From Enoplosus armatus (taxonomy: Eukaryota > Chordata > Actinopteri > Centrarchiformes > Enoplosidae): 64,000 nucleotides of DNA. The position numbers were made by a program, and so were the translations under genes. Of this stretch, positions 9,371 through 21,545 are shown piece by piece. The DNA is taken from contig NC_092183.1 of assembly GCF_043641665.1 (NCBI RefSeq), forward strand, positions 27,605,722-27,669,721, given 5' to 3'. Below the pieces are notes generated by a model. The model ran no database searches, had not been told where the DNA came from, and worked only from the letters and a program-made list of their open reading frames with translations. How positions within the stretch are numbered: the stretch's first letter is position 1; the number at the start of each line of letters is the position of its first letter.

Positions 9371-12244
9371 ACTCGGCCACAGTACGATATGGAGTGCTCA
9401 AACATTTTCCCATATATTGTCTACTCCTGCGTGCATTTAACAAAGAACATTTTATTGAGTCACATGAACCAAATTATGGGGCCAAATAAGGTTTATTAAG
9501 GAAGGCAGACAGAGAGTGAGGACTGCCCTGCCGCCAGGCTTAAATAACCTGGGAACCAACCGGGGCCCTCAGGTGTTCCAGCTTACGCTGACGATCCACC
9601 TGCAGAGTGAGCAGAGAGACAGGTGAATCTCACAGCAAACGCAGGACACAGGCCACCTGTCACACCAACAGTCCTGTGTTTAAAAACCCTGCCAGGACCC
9701 GATGACCAGGACTAGCTTAAAGACCATAATTGCAACAGGAACCATCGTGGACCACTTACATTCACGAAGGGCTGCTCCCGCCAGCCTTCAAACTGGGTGC
9801 CACTATGTCACGCCACTTAATAAAAGACCTCTCTGGTAGCCCCCTCTCTCCTCGTCTCAGAATCCGATTCTGTCTCCTCGAGGTGCATTTAAGGGATTGG
9901 AAGATCCTCCGCGATGGGGTGAGGGGTGGTGAATAATTTCCGGGTCACGGGAGGAGAGAGGACGCGAGGAAGCATAAGTTAGCATAATGAAAAGCACCCC
10001 CGGTTCACCCCCACACTGTGCGAGGCCATCCAAATTCTGAGCATGAAATTATGGAGATGTTTAATTCTAAGCAAATCATTTTGGGCTGTTGATGCCAGCG
10101 GGGGATTTGGCAACAATATCTGTAGTCAGAATGTGATGTAACGCATGGTGTCATTTTTTCCAGCTACATGGATACAGCAAGTTGCAGTCCAGCAGGAACA
10201 TGTTTTAACAGGGACGTCTTCTGAAGCTGAGTCACACTGCAGACCCTCCCTCTCCTCACACACACCGGCAGTACATGAAGGTAGAAACAGATGAAGTACT
10301 GAGGATGAAAGTGACAACTCGAAGGCGTTTTGCACGTTAGATTTGTCTATTCATTACTTCACCGGGACGCAGGTCAAACGTAGGACAGTCAAATGAAAAC
10401 TTTGTATATGAAGCAATGTTGTCTTTCTGTGTCTGAAGCCTCTGGCGCACTCGCTTTCAACATGTGTTCCCCCAGTATCCTCCCCTTCCTGCAGAACAGG
10501 GGCTGTGGGTCCTCAATTAACACTACATGTCCACAGGATGCAATGAAGCTCATTAATAGAGGGGTCAGCGGCAGACCAAGAAGAGCTTGTCGCCTTGTTT
10601 TCTGCAGGGATCTTAACATGAACAACATGGTAACTTCCTGGTGTGTTGCCATATTCAGTTATGTTTACTTTTACGCAAAAAAATTGCAACTTCTCAACGA
10701 AGATATGTGTCATATTACGTAACAAAAGGGACTCTGAGTCTGCCTCAGCTCAGCGTGCGGTAGTAGGTGGTAGTGAGTCTGTCTTCTCTCAGTAGTTTTA
10801 TGTTGCTTTTCACCGTTTTTTTCATCATGGTGAATTATTGTGTTTGTGCAGGTTGCACAAATATTATTGTATAATAATATTGTAAAGTATAGGCTCTTAT
10901 AAGGCTGTGCCATCACATGCGTGTGAATATACAATTTCAACCTCTTCAGTGTCAAAACCAGCAGTGGGATGCATACGTCTTAATGATGGACTGAAGACAA
11001 CTTGGCTGTTCTCCCTTTTATTACGTTTTATTTATTGATGCAGAAGTAAAACTCTCTAAAAATCGACTCCAGAAGTTACTGTAGTGTGTTTCTACATAAT
11101 TTTCCTACGCAGTAATTCACCGGGGTCTCCAACCTGCAGGTTGCTCTTTAAATGGCTCGCTCATCCTTCTGGGCCAGTGTTTGTCACGTGACCTGCAATT
11201 CTGACTGTGGCTGCTACGCCAAAATTCCCCACAATCCCCAGCAGAGATGATGCAGCTCCACTTCATTATTTTGGTTGATGAGATGGTTGAATGTGTGAAT
11301 AAGAAAATAAGACTGTGTTTTTGTATTTTCACCCTGCTTATTTGTAGTAAAAAAAAAAAGATTCAGTCACTCATGCTGCATGTGTTTTTAAAGATAAAAT
11401 ATGATGAGCGTGTCTTTTGTTCCTGCTTTCAGGGTCACAGTCAGTTTGATGCCCTTGGTGCTGGCTGGTTGCTATGGGCTACGAGACAGAGATTGACTGA
11501 TGGTGGCATTCGCACTCTTCGTGTGGCAGCTCAAAAAAAAAGAAAAAAAGAGGGAAGGCAGGAGCCAAAACAGCATGCCTGCCACAGACAGGCGTGTGTG
11601 CTGTTGGCTGACATGGAAACTCCCCACAACAAACTGGGCCAGGTTTGAAAAGCTTAATTGCAGCTGCCTGCTGTGTTTAGAATAATATAACCTCATTCAA
11701 GCGCACTTGTTTGAACTTTTGGTACGAATCCACTGTCTATGGAGAAATTATTCCTACTTCTTCCCTCAGGGAGCCTGGTGAAATTGTATTCTATTACCAG
11801 AGGCAGGGATTTCACCCATAAATCCACAACCTTTAGGATTGGCCTATATTTTGCTGCTCATGCATCATATGACATCTGGGAGTTAATTCAATGTATTTAT
11901 GTCCTTTGTTGCAGCAGTGCAGCGGTTTGTGACAATTCTTCTTAAATGTGCACTGCAAATACATTCAACTCGATGCAAATATGCAGCTAACTAGCTAAGC
12001 CTGTGAAGGAGGTGGGAATCCGATTTTGGAAACGTTGTAAAAGAGGGACAAATTAATATTCAGCACTCAGTTACAACTACTCCTCCATAATGTATATCAT
12101 GAATATATTCCACTACTGAGTCTTGAGTAATGAGATGCAAAGAAATCTACAAATGAGCAAAAATAGATCATCTGGCCCTGACACATTTTCTCTACTCACA
12201 ACTCCATTCGGTGGCCAACATGCAGCTGTGATCAAAGAGCACTT
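9371..12244. other. No feature recognised
   Basis: No supported exon. Frames of 60-130 codons occur on both strands without family resemblance. Confidence 0.45.
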
Positions 12245-12407
12245 CTCCAGGGGGAGCAGGGTGGCCCGGCGGCGAGGCCGACCCTGTTGGCGACTGGAAG
12301 GTCACAGGTTTGATTCCAACAGCAGCCGATGCGTCAGATATCGGTCAGGTACCCTGCTTGCCAGACTGCAAGACTCTCTGGATGAATGCCGAAAATGTAA
12401 ATGTGGC
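12245..12407 (+). mobile_element. tRNA-derived SINE
   Basis: A pol III type 2 promoter is visible: an A-box-like TGGCCCGGCGGCG at about 12262 and a B box GGTTTGATTCC at 12307-12317. Downstream, ctctggatgaatgc and a short aaatgtaaatg end resemble the tail of common fish tRNA-SINEs. The head is diverged from any functional tRNA: no complete cloverleaf or acceptor pairing is apparent. Confidence 0.7.
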
Positions 12408-13078
12408 GCGCCAAAGCCCCAGAGGATGTGACATGTTTCCTGTTGCAAACATAGCTTGTCGTGACAGTCCAACCATCTGGACCACGGGCACTGTCCTCAA
12501 GGGCAGATGAAAGACATTTGCCCACTCTTTTTTTTTTTTCCTCCTCCTCTTCCACTGAATGCAACTCAGTACTGACCTGATATTCTGACCTAGTTGAAAT
12601 AATTTATATTTTTATATTTAGCAAATTGCATTGCCAACCCTATTTGCACATAAATGTTGCCCTGTAGCTATGCACCGCCTTTAAACCTCAACCCACATTC
12701 TGAAGCAGAGCTTGAGGGAGGAGGTGCTGGCGCCACCTCTAGGAGCTCATCTTCTCAGTATCTGTTTCATACTCTTTAGACTTGTGCCGTTTATGTAGCA
12801 TGGCAGCGGCTGCACTGCCTGCACATCACAAACATCCGCAGTCTAGTACGGTCCCATGAGGAACATGGTGCCTGAGGGCTCACTAATTAGCGGGTTATTC
12901 CCAACATACAGCAACGGAATAACTTTAACCACTGATGAGGATTGTAGCAGCGATAACCTTACATTTACCTGACCAAAAACACTTTGGCCACCTCTCCATG
13001 GAAGCATCAGATTGACTTTGGAATCAGATCAGGAGGGCTGGGCCCCTCCAGCTAAGTTTGTTTCCCTCTATGGATTGT

Positions 13079-13081
<3 letters not shown>

Positions 13082-13120
<39 letters not shown>

Positions 13121-13131
13121 TATATACATAT
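13082..13131. repeat. (AT)n microsatellite
   Basis: AT units with two ACAT interruptions. Confidence 0.95.
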
Positions 13132-13369
13132 ACTTCATATACACATATTTTAATGCACATAATACCTGGACAAAACTGTTGAATACAGCAAATCTACCCA
13201 AATACCCCCTGTATTTTTTTTCTGGGAATTTGGGAGATTTAGCAACCTGGAGTGAGTTTACATTCTACAATAAAAAAGAAGTCACACATGATTGGTATTT
13301 GACTCATTCCAGTGTTGTCAATATATTTGAACACTATTAATATATTTTCTGTCCACTTGGGGGCAGCAC

Positions 13370-13650
13370 AACGAGCTGTAAACGCAACACTGACATACTA
13401 TCCCCCCTGTAAAGTCTGTACGATGAGCCGAGTTAGCAAACAGCTGCCCGTTTCCACGTCCAGCAGACATGGAGCAATATTAGCCTTCATTTGGAGTCGT
13501 GTTTCTGACCACCTGGCGAACGTGACTCCGTTACTCGCTCTCCTTTTTCATTCTGTTTTGGTCTAATCCTACGGGAAACACCTGGCTCTCACAAAGCTGC
13601 CAAATGCTCCACTATGTTCGCCAGCTTGTTGCTAACTGTGTCTGTCTGCT
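13370..13650 (-). repeat. Teleost repeat family B, inverted copy
   Basis: The + strand text atttggagtcgtgtttctga, then accacctgg and gctgccaaatgctccactat, is the reverse of the right half of the copy at 715-1210. Confidence 0.5.
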
Positions 13651-14520
13651 GAGCAGCCAGTGTACAGGAGCTTTTTTTTATGTTAACAGCTGCCTGCCGT
13701 GGCTGAAAACAACAATACAAGCACGGTGTGACTGAGCCAACGCAGTATGTTGAGGGCGTAAAATACAAAAACAATAGGCCCCCTTTCCACAGCAGCCATT
13801 TTGACATGTCAAAGCAGGGTAAACACAGGTGTAATTGATGAAATGAATTATGGTCCATTTACTGTCGGTGGTGTTGCGCGTATTGGCTTACTGGAATGGC
13901 TGTGACACACTGAATAGTCCAGCTGTCTACTTACTAAACCGCCTCCGGCTAGAGTCTGTGAAACATAGCGAACTGCTGCTAGCAACATTAACCCTGTAGC
14001 TAGCTAGCTTTGTAGCCGTTTTGTACAGTGGACGTGGAGGGTTTGGAGTTGCTGAGTAACGAAGAAAAAGTAACAGGTAATGTCACGCTTTACTTCTCAA
14101 GCTAGGTATTTAGTAAAGTCATGAAAGTACTTTTTCAATGAGTAATGAGTACAACTGATAAGAGCAGCTAAATCTGGGTACTTTTAAGCCAACAAAGTGA
14201 AGGCTTTATAAAAAGGCCGATATGTTGGGGAATATAATTCACAAAAAATACAATTGAAAGGCTGAATAAATGAAACATTAATAAACAGTCAATTAATGAT
14301 GTGCTTTTACTGCTACAACTAATGATGCTGCTGCTGCTAATAATAATAACGAGCCAGGTAATAATGTCATCCCCATCCGTATGAATGGTTTGGGTGCAGA
14401 CCAGATGATGTTTGCTGATGCGGGCTGCCACTTCCTGCCCTGCCTCGAGTGAACTGACGCGGCAGACAAGCGCCGTGCGGCCAATGGGAGCGCAGCGGGG
14501 CGGAGAGCAGCGGCAGATTG

Positions 14521-14683
14521 TACTACAGTGTAGTACTGCCGCCAACAGTAGACGCGTCTCCCGCTCGGTCTGTCGCTACTCGGCACCTTCTGGTTAATGG
14601 ATTACACAGTTTCCCTCCAAGTGCAACATCAGCTGGCGGTGTTCCCGACGCACTTCTACCAGGGCTACAGTGTGGAGTTACAG
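14521..14683 (+). other. Candidate zmat4 first exon (5' UTR or N-terminal coding)
   Basis: A splice donor, CAG followed by gtacat at 14684, ends a stretch lying directly downstream of a CpG-rich promoter-like segment. The exon would splice to the acceptor at 32468. An ATG at 14597, with an in-frame stop upstream at 14549, opens 29 codons that run to the donor in phase 0. Splicing to the zmat4 exon would therefore keep the frame and add 29 residues before the usual Met1. The Kozak context is weak (T at -3, G at +4). The transcription start is not defined; 14521 is an estimate just after the GC box. The exon could be purely 5' UTR, or belong to another transcript. Confidence 0.4.
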
Positions 14684-14700
14684 GTACATTTGATTTTGCA

Positions 14701-14742
14701 TTCTTCTTCTTCTTCTCTTCTTCTTCTTCTTCTTCTTCTTCT
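14701..14742. repeat. (TTC)n microsatellite
   Basis: TTC/TCT units lie 17 bases after the candidate first-exon donor. They explain the poly-Glu/Ser/Phe frames seen here on both strands. Confidence 0.95.
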
Positions 14743-15232
14743 GTACTGTCCGCGATAGGAGGCGTGCATGCGTGCAGAGGAGTGAGTGTGACTTTATGGA
14801 GATGCTTTACTGCGGGGGAAAGGCATGGTTGTCGTGTTGCATGCTGATTTACCCCCCCCCCCATCCCTTCACCGAGATTCTTGTTGCGTGCCGCCGGGAG
14901 ACGGAGCGGAGCAGAGCGGTGCGGTGGCCGCGGCCGCCTGCGCGCTGCGGTGCACATGGTGGAGGTTTAAAAGTAAGCTGAGCAGCCTGACGGAGGTTGA
15001 CCTCACGCCTCATAAACAGGAGGGGGTCCGGCCAGGGACACCCCGAGGGGTCCCTTAAGGGAGCCCCCCCCCACCTCCCAGTATGACCGTGACAAACATC
15101 AACCAGACAGGATCTCTTTACTATTTAACTTTAGACTCTCTAAACCTCTTGCATCTCAGTGGCTAAACCAGTTATACAGATGCTTTGAGAATCTGTTTCA
15201 ACTCAAACAGTGATGAATATTAAGCAAAGTAA

Positions 15233-15258
15233 CCCCCCCCCCCCCACACACACACACA
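15233..15258. repeat. C13 run and (CA)n
   Basis: Thirteen C residues followed by about six AC units. Confidence 0.95.
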
Positions 15259-15625
15259 TGCCAGATTGCTCTGCATGCAGGAGAACGGCTTGTCGATTCT
15301 CTCAAGGTGACATTTAGGGTGGATTAGAAGCAGAGACATGGCCTTCCTCACCTCTGTGGATAGTGCTTGGTTAGAGCTGATAAGACTCCTCATCACATGA
15401 ACTCAACACAGTGGGCCGTAATGTCAAACTGAGGAGATTTAAAACAAAAAAAACCCCCAGTAACTTCCCTGAGTTGCTTTTTTCCTTTCATTTGTAGTTG
15501 ATGTAACTGATTGGAGGTCATGGTTTACCACCTTTTTATGTGTCATCACATTAACGATGTGTGTCGCAGAAGAGAAAGGACTTCTGATAGATAAGTTGCT
15601 CTGACAATGTATCGGCCAACATATT

Positions 15626-15945
15626 AGGGCTGCAACCAAGGATAATCTTTATTATTGAATAATCTGTCTTTTATTTTCATACTAAAATGATGAATTACTT
15701 TGTTGGTAAAATGTTCAAAAAAAAGGCCCAGTATAACCTCCAAAAGACCAAGATGTTTGGTCATCTATCGCATACGGAAAAAAGAGAAAGTGACCACAGC
15801 TTCATGCTTGAGACGGTGGAACGAGCACGTTGCTGTCATTTGTGCTTAAAGACGTGACTGAAAACGATGAACTGATTATCAAAAATAGTTGTTGGTTCAT
15901 TTGTTGGTTGACTCGTCAATTTATCAACTAATTGTTTTAGCTTTA
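15626..15945 (+). repeat. 'gggctgcaacta' repeat, degenerate copy
   Basis: It begins agggctgcaaccaaggataa and includes attgaataatctgtc; the far end has a mirrored gttggttgactcgtc segment. This is a diverged member of a common teleost family whose ends are inverted TAGGGCTGCAACTAAT-type repeats around AT-rich 'cgattaatc' stretches. Confidence 0.55.
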
Positions 15946-16123
15946 AAACATTTTAACAAGCCAAAAAAAACAAAACCCAACAACATCAAAATCAGTTCTT
16001 TCTCTTTCCCATTGATTCTTTCAGCTTTCTCTTTGTTGATTTATTTGCCATCCAGGACCTTAGTGCCCATCTCCCTCTTGCACAGAAAAGCTTTTGCTTT
16101 GCTTTGATGTCTCTCAGGTGGCT

Positions 16124-16137
16124 GTATATATACATAT

Positions 16138-16175
<38 letters not shown>

Positions 16176-16190
16176 ATATATATATATATT
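16124..16190. repeat. (AT)n microsatellite, self-complementary
   Basis: AT units with symmetric 'atatcatat' and 'tatgatata' interruptions; the whole tract can fold on itself. Confidence 0.95.
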
Positions 16191-16287
16191 AGATGCAGCA
16201 TTAAAGTAGTTGCTTTGTTTAGTTTTCCCATGCACAGCCCATATATGTTCATTTTCTTTTTCACCCAGTAGGATTGGCATACCAAAA

Positions 16288-16500
16288 TAGGGCTGTATCT
16301 AACAATTATTTGCGTCATTGATTAATCTGACGATTATTTTCTTGATTAGTCAGCTAATTTTTTTTGCCTATAAAATCCCGGTTCCCAAGGTGGCAGCTTC
16401 AGATGTCTTGTAAAGACAACCCAAAGATATTCAGTTTACTATCATGAAAGACAAAGAAAAATTAATTGAATATCAAAACTTTCTTTTGATCGACTCATGG
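16288..16500 (+). repeat. 'gggctgcaacta' repeat, second copy
   Basis: The landmarks are agggctgtatctaacaatta, attgattaatctgacgatta, cttcagatgtcttgt and caaagatattcagtttacta. The last two are internal hallmarks of the family. The right end is eroded. Confidence 0.65.
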
Positions 16501-18189
16501 CAAGTTGTTTGTTCTCTCTATTTGATTGTTTCCGAAATATACCAGGAGCTCAGATTTCCCTAAGAAATGGATCACCACATTAACTCTAAAACAAACCCCA
16601 AAATATGTGTAATCATAATCAGAAAAGTATCCCTAATTTGTTTTTACTTGACAGTTTGTTTCATGAGGACAGTAGATATTTCATTTAGAAACAGGATTCC
16701 TCCTTTTTCTCCTGCAGCACCAGTTCAACACATACTTAAGATCCAGATATGGATGGATGGTGCGTTTTACTCTGCAGCCTCCAGCGTGATTTGGAGAAGA
16801 ATAATGCAGCATTTCAACAACTGGTTGCCTCGAGCTCCATCTCAATCTGCCTCATTTGAAGTTGACTCTTTCCCCTGAGAGGCTGCACCCTATCTTCACC
16901 ATCTCCTCCTGTGAGCCACAAGGTGGCTCCATCATGGAAGCTTTCTTGAAAATGCTGCCATGAGACAAGCCTGTCTCTATCACTAAACAGCAACACAAAC
17001 AGCCTTGGATAGTAAAGCTCCTTCATCGACCCCTTCTTTAATATCCCAGTTATTTTCCCTTCGCCTGTTCAGGTCCTCTAGATATTCTTTCTATTTACGA
17101 AAAACTTCAAGTAGGGAATAAAAAACCTACTTCCATTATTCCCCCGTCTGCTGTCTGTAATTTGTGATGCCTATAAATAAGACTTTGAAGCTCAGAGCTT
17201 CGATGTCATCAATAATTGTTTGCTTTTGTAAAGTTAAAATTGCCCTGCTTCTTTGTTGCTTTCTTTGCCTTTTTGCTGCAGCAGTTTCCAGTTCTATCTA
17301 TATTTTTTCTTTCATAGAAGGTCAACAGAGATGGGTCTAAGGATTTTTATAAATGGCACACTAAGTAACAAAAAGCTCCAATAATTGGAGCCGAACACAT
17401 TTATTTTCACAGAGTGTAAGTTGTTTTGAAGCAAACAACTGAGCAAAGTCGGCAGCATCATGTAAGGAAATGTGTGCTTTATCGAGGGTGATGAATCTTT
17501 TCCTCCAGTTTGTCTTAACAGCTGAATGGCAAATAAACTTGAAAGGGTTCCGGCTGGCCTTGGATCTGCAGAACAACTTGTATCTTTTTTAAAACCAATA
17601 TTCAAATACTGTCTTCACTTGAAGTTTCTAAAAGAGATATCAAATGAAGTGTCCCAAAAGTAACCTATTCTTACAAAGTGATTGACAGCATAAAGAAAAC
17701 CATTTGGTCAAATATTATGCAGCAGCTGCAGAGGTGTCAGCTGAGTCCAAATGTCCAGCCTCTAGCCTCGCAGACTTTGATCAAACGCACTCTAACGTGC
17801 CTGAAGTACTCGCCGTGATTGCGTCCTTTGAGGCCGCCATGGCCGGATAAAATGCAGTATATGAGATAGGACCACAACCACAAATAGTTGCGTTAGGAAT
17901 GGAAATAGAGAGCTAGAGAGACAAGTTCAAACCCAGCTTACTTTCTCACCTCCGCACAGCTGGCCAATCAGGGCAGGAAGTGTGAAATGTCGGGTTGTGT
18001 CTTTTCTGACTCTTGTTTGCCCCCACTGCGTCCCTCCATGGCAGGCTAACGCAGTTTTTCAAACCTGAAATACCCAAAATGATACACCTGTAAACCCAAC
18101 TACAACCCAAATGCATTGGGCTGAACTGACAAAACAGACTCGACTTGAAGAATTAAGATTTTGGTACAGTCCAGTGTTCTTCCCTTAAT

Positions 18190-18360
18190 GCGTCTTTCAA
18201 ACCCCATGCCACCAATTTGCAACGCAGGTTTTCCGTTGAATATTTGTAACGTCTGAGGCCAAGCTGCGACAAACCTGATGACGTCATCAGGGGTTATTTT
18301 TTTTCAGACTTGGTAAAGCTCCTCAGGACCCACACATTATACAACTGTTCTAACGGGCAT
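18190..18360 (+). repeat. Repeat with TGATGACATCA core, copy 2
   Basis: It contains cctgatgacgtcatcagggg and ttattttttttcagacttgg, then a region like the attatacaactgttctaacg part of the copy at 54900. The gatgacgtcatc core is itself a perfect palindrome. Confidence 0.45.
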
Positions 18361-19308
18361 GACATGGAAACTGCCTTACATCGTACTGTTGTGAGAATGT
18401 ATCTTCATTGCTCAAGTTAATTACAAAAGACGGTTGGCGTGTGTGTGAGAGAGTTGTTTCAGAAGGAAGAAAGTTGCCTGTTGCAGTCTTTGGTCACCAA
18501 AAGTGGTCGATAAAAGTCATAGATTACCTAATGACCTTTTAAATAATGATTCCACACGCTGAGCTAATGCTACGCAGAAATAACTAGGCAGCTTAGTAGC
18601 TGTATTTTAAGCTACAGGAGAGGATATATATTTTGTATTCCCTGATTGGCTGTTGCTGCACCAAGAGAACCTTTTAAATCTTAGACAGACTCAATATATG
18701 GATCTACACACTTCACCTTACAGTTAAGTACTTTGTGAATAAGTCTTACTGAGCCTCTTATCAGAGGAAGAATTTAACATTAGCCATCTGTACTGGGTAT
18801 AATCTACAAGCTACTGAATCTATGGCCTCTTGCAACAGGTGCGTGCTGTATTATTCCGCCTGTAATGTTTCCTTGACAGCAGATGATTTGAAGTTTGAAT
18901 CCTCCAGCTTGATGTGCCCGCACCGGCAAGAATTAATCTCATTAGGCCGACCAGTGTCACAATTTTATTGTTGCACCGACTCAACATTTGCTCTAAATGT
19001 CTGCTCTGGCTGAACACCAAGCTGATTATATTGCTGAAGTGCAGGCAGTCTGCCCAGTGCGCGTGCTAATGTTTTCACTCAGCAGATCTGTGGACGGCGC
19101 TTAGGTCACACTGCATGGGAATAGGCCACTTAGCAGCAAACACAAAGTAACTGCTCATTGTTTTGACCTCGAGGCATGGCATTACAATTTGGCTTGCCTG
19201 TGCCTCCCCAAAGCCAAAGCAGCAGAATGATAGAGACAGGACGGGAGGCAGAGGAAGTGCAGTCTCTCTGCTATGTGAGTGTGCAGCCTCACTCATCCAG
19301 TCTGGCTA

Positions 19309-19324
19309 CCCCCCCCCCCCCCCC

Positions 19325-19360
<36 letters not shown>
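19309..19360. repeat. C18 run and (CA)n
   Basis: Eighteen C residues, one T, then about 16 CA units. Confidence 0.95.
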
Positions 19361-19364
<4 letters not shown>

Positions 19365-20387
19365 CCTCCATGCCCCTGGGAGCAATGTTGGAGCCTCTCA
19401 GTGGCCCCCCGGAGCACCAGCTGGACAAAATGCTGCTGATGATAGAGGTAACAGTTTCCGTGGCCCTTACAGGTCACAGTGAGCGCAGGGAGGCCAGACA
19501 GCTGCTCTCCTCCTTCTGCCTGCCGCCTTTCCTTCCTTCATTACTGCATCACCTACCAGCAGGTAGTCTCATTTATGTCTTAAGATAACATTTTCTTAGC
19601 TGGCATTTGCTCAAAGACATGCTAATACTGAACTGTGAAAATGACACTGAGTGACATTTTGACCGAGAGTCAATTGGAACCAAAAGCCAACAACCATTTC
19701 AGTTATCCCTGTGCAATGATGGCCGACAATTTACCCAAACAATTAAGTCACATGTTCACAGTCTCAATTTTATTAATTATTATTATTATTACAATTTACT
19801 TTTGTGATGGGAATGTACACCTGTAACGTTCTTATTAATTGGACTTTTTCACAGCAGACGTTTTGACTCGCAAGAAAAGTGTGCACAGTGTCGCAGTGAG
19901 TAAAGAGTGTGTCAGAGAGCCAGCATGAACGATCAGCAGCTTAACAGGACTCAGCTGTCATTACTGCTATTAATCACGCCTGTGCCTTTCTTACAGTGAC
20001 GTGTGTCTTTCATGAAAAAGGACTATTCCTCATTCCTTAAGAACACCAATACAGTAGGTCAAAATTGAAGCAAAATGTTGGGGTCATAATTGTGTTGTTC
20101 GCCTTCGTTTTCCCAACCTGGGTGTCTGTTTCAAACCTGTCTGATGGACTACTCCTGTCTTTTGCTCAGTTGGACCTATTTTTAGTTGCAGCATTCTGAG
20201 ATCTCAGCGATTACTGTGTAAGTAGTACAGTGTTATCATAACCAATACAACCAATAGGCCTGAGCTGGTTGTAATAAACTGTATTTTATAACTTTATTTA
20301 GCATTTTTGGTGATAATGCTGACGCAGGTCAAGTTTGTATGATTATACTTTGTACTACTAGTTGGCAGTATGGACAAAACATCACAA

Positions 20388-20604
20388 TTAGGGCAGCAGC
20401 TAACGGTTATTTTCATTATCGACTAATCTGCAGATTTTTTTTTTATTACAAAAGACATTCAGTTTTGTGTACAACAAAGAGCAGCATCAAATCCTCAGCT
20501 GAGAAGCCGGGACGCACAGTTTTTGGTTAAAAACGACTAAAACAATGATTTGATTATTAAAATAGTTGCCAAATTATTATTATCGACTAATCGCTGCTGC
20601 TCTA
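20388..20604 (+). repeat. 'gggctgcaacta' repeat with both ends present
   Basis: The left end is tagggcagcagctaacggtt with cattatcgactaatctgcag. The right end is tatcgactaatcgctgctgc and tcta, an imperfect inverted copy of the left end. This indicates a nonautonomous DNA-transposon structure. The interior retains aagacattcag and gcagcatcaaatcctc. Confidence 0.7.
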
Positions 20605-21293
20605 ATCACAATATCGACATATATTATCACAAATACATGTTTTGGAAAATGAGTTGAGAAACTGTTTAGGGATTAAATGCTCAGACAGGAATGTCTGTTT
20701 TAGCTGACATATCTGTCTAGGTACTTCATCACACCGTCCTGTAAATCCAGAATTGCCATGAAGCCTAAAGTCTTAATACAGATTCCTTAGATTTGTTTTT
20801 TGTTTTTTTTTAATGAAAAAAAGATACATACTGAGCATGACATTTAACAGTGTAGAAATGAACTTGTCATGTCTGTCTGTCCGGTGGACAAACAAAGAAA
20901 TGGTAGCACTGTTTCTAAATAACCTCAAACTTCATTTGCCATTTCTGTCGCACGGTGGCTTGTTATTTGCCGGCAGACATATACGCTGATACGACATATC
21001 TGCAATAAGCTGTTGTCAAGATTAAGGCGGATACATTGGTGTGTAGTGATTGGTTAGGGGAAATCTAATCCCCCCTTCCCCACGGAAATCGGTTCAAGTG
21101 GAGGCAATGTCAGACTGAAGATGGAAATGGAGTGCAACGATTTGACAATTCTGTGTGATATCTGGCTGGATAATGATAATCATTTTCTGGGTTCCAGTGG
21201 AAGTTTTGTTGTCCAGGGTTTTCTACAGGCTTCAAGGCAAACGCTATTCTTACATTGGCATATATGTGCGAGAGGCTGCGTCAGTATAAACAG

Positions 21294-21545
21294 TAGTGTC
21301 AAGTCAAGTACATTCTTATTTACACAGCCCAATATCACGAATCACAAATCTGCCGCATAGGGCTTTACAATCTGCGTAGTATATGTTACCCTCTATCCTT
21401 AGACCCTCGCTTCGGATAACGGAAAACTCCCCCAAAAACCCTGTAACGGGGGAAAAATTAAAGAAACCTCAGGAAGAGCAGCGGAGGAGGGATCCCTCTC
21501 CCAGGACGGGCTGACGGGGGGTAGATGTGCCGATTACACCAACGT
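21294..21545 (+). repeat. Abundant teleost interspersed repeat
   Basis: The landmarks are in the order known for a widespread fish repeat: gtcaagtcaagtacattctt, acacagcccaatatcac, gggctttacaatctg, ccttagaccctcgcttcgga, aaacctcaggaagagc and gagggatccctctcccagga. No coding capacity is seen. It lies in putative zmat4 intron 1. Confidence 0.75.

Larger units (their letters stand above)
14410..14990 (+). promoter_or_regulatory. CpG-rich promoter-like region, probable zmat4 promoter
   Basis: This is the most CpG-dense stretch in the window. It holds a CCAAT box at 14481-14485, a GC box (GGGGCGG) at 14497-14503, and a second CpG peak at about 14885-14960 that includes a NotI site (GCGGCCGC). No TATA box is visible near the expected start, as is usual for CpG-island promoters. 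It lies 17.8 kb upstream of the first certain zmat4 exon on the same strand, and no competing island is seen between them. The strand and the target gene are inferred from the downstream splice donor. Confidence 0.55.
16501..20387. other. Intronic sequence without genes
   Basis: Apart from the repeat at 18190 and the microsatellite at 19309, nothing is recognised. The part at 18870-19090 looks non-repetitive and is reported as a finding. Confidence 0.4.

Noticed and set aside
11247..11648. 133-residue + frame
   Set aside because: Contains low-complexity Lys runs from poly-A stretches and no recognised domain.
12262..12335. Functional tRNA gene
   Set aside because: The B box is good but the arms do not pair and SINE sequence follows.
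1..14400. sfrp1, the gene next to ZMAT4 in mammals
   Set aside because: I looked for a netrin-domain or frizzled-domain exon upstream and found none in the window.
14523..14957. 144-residue minus-strand frame over the CpG island
   Set aside because: It is antisense to the candidate first exon and contains poly-Glu/Lys from the TTC repeat; GC-rich DNA gives long chance frames.
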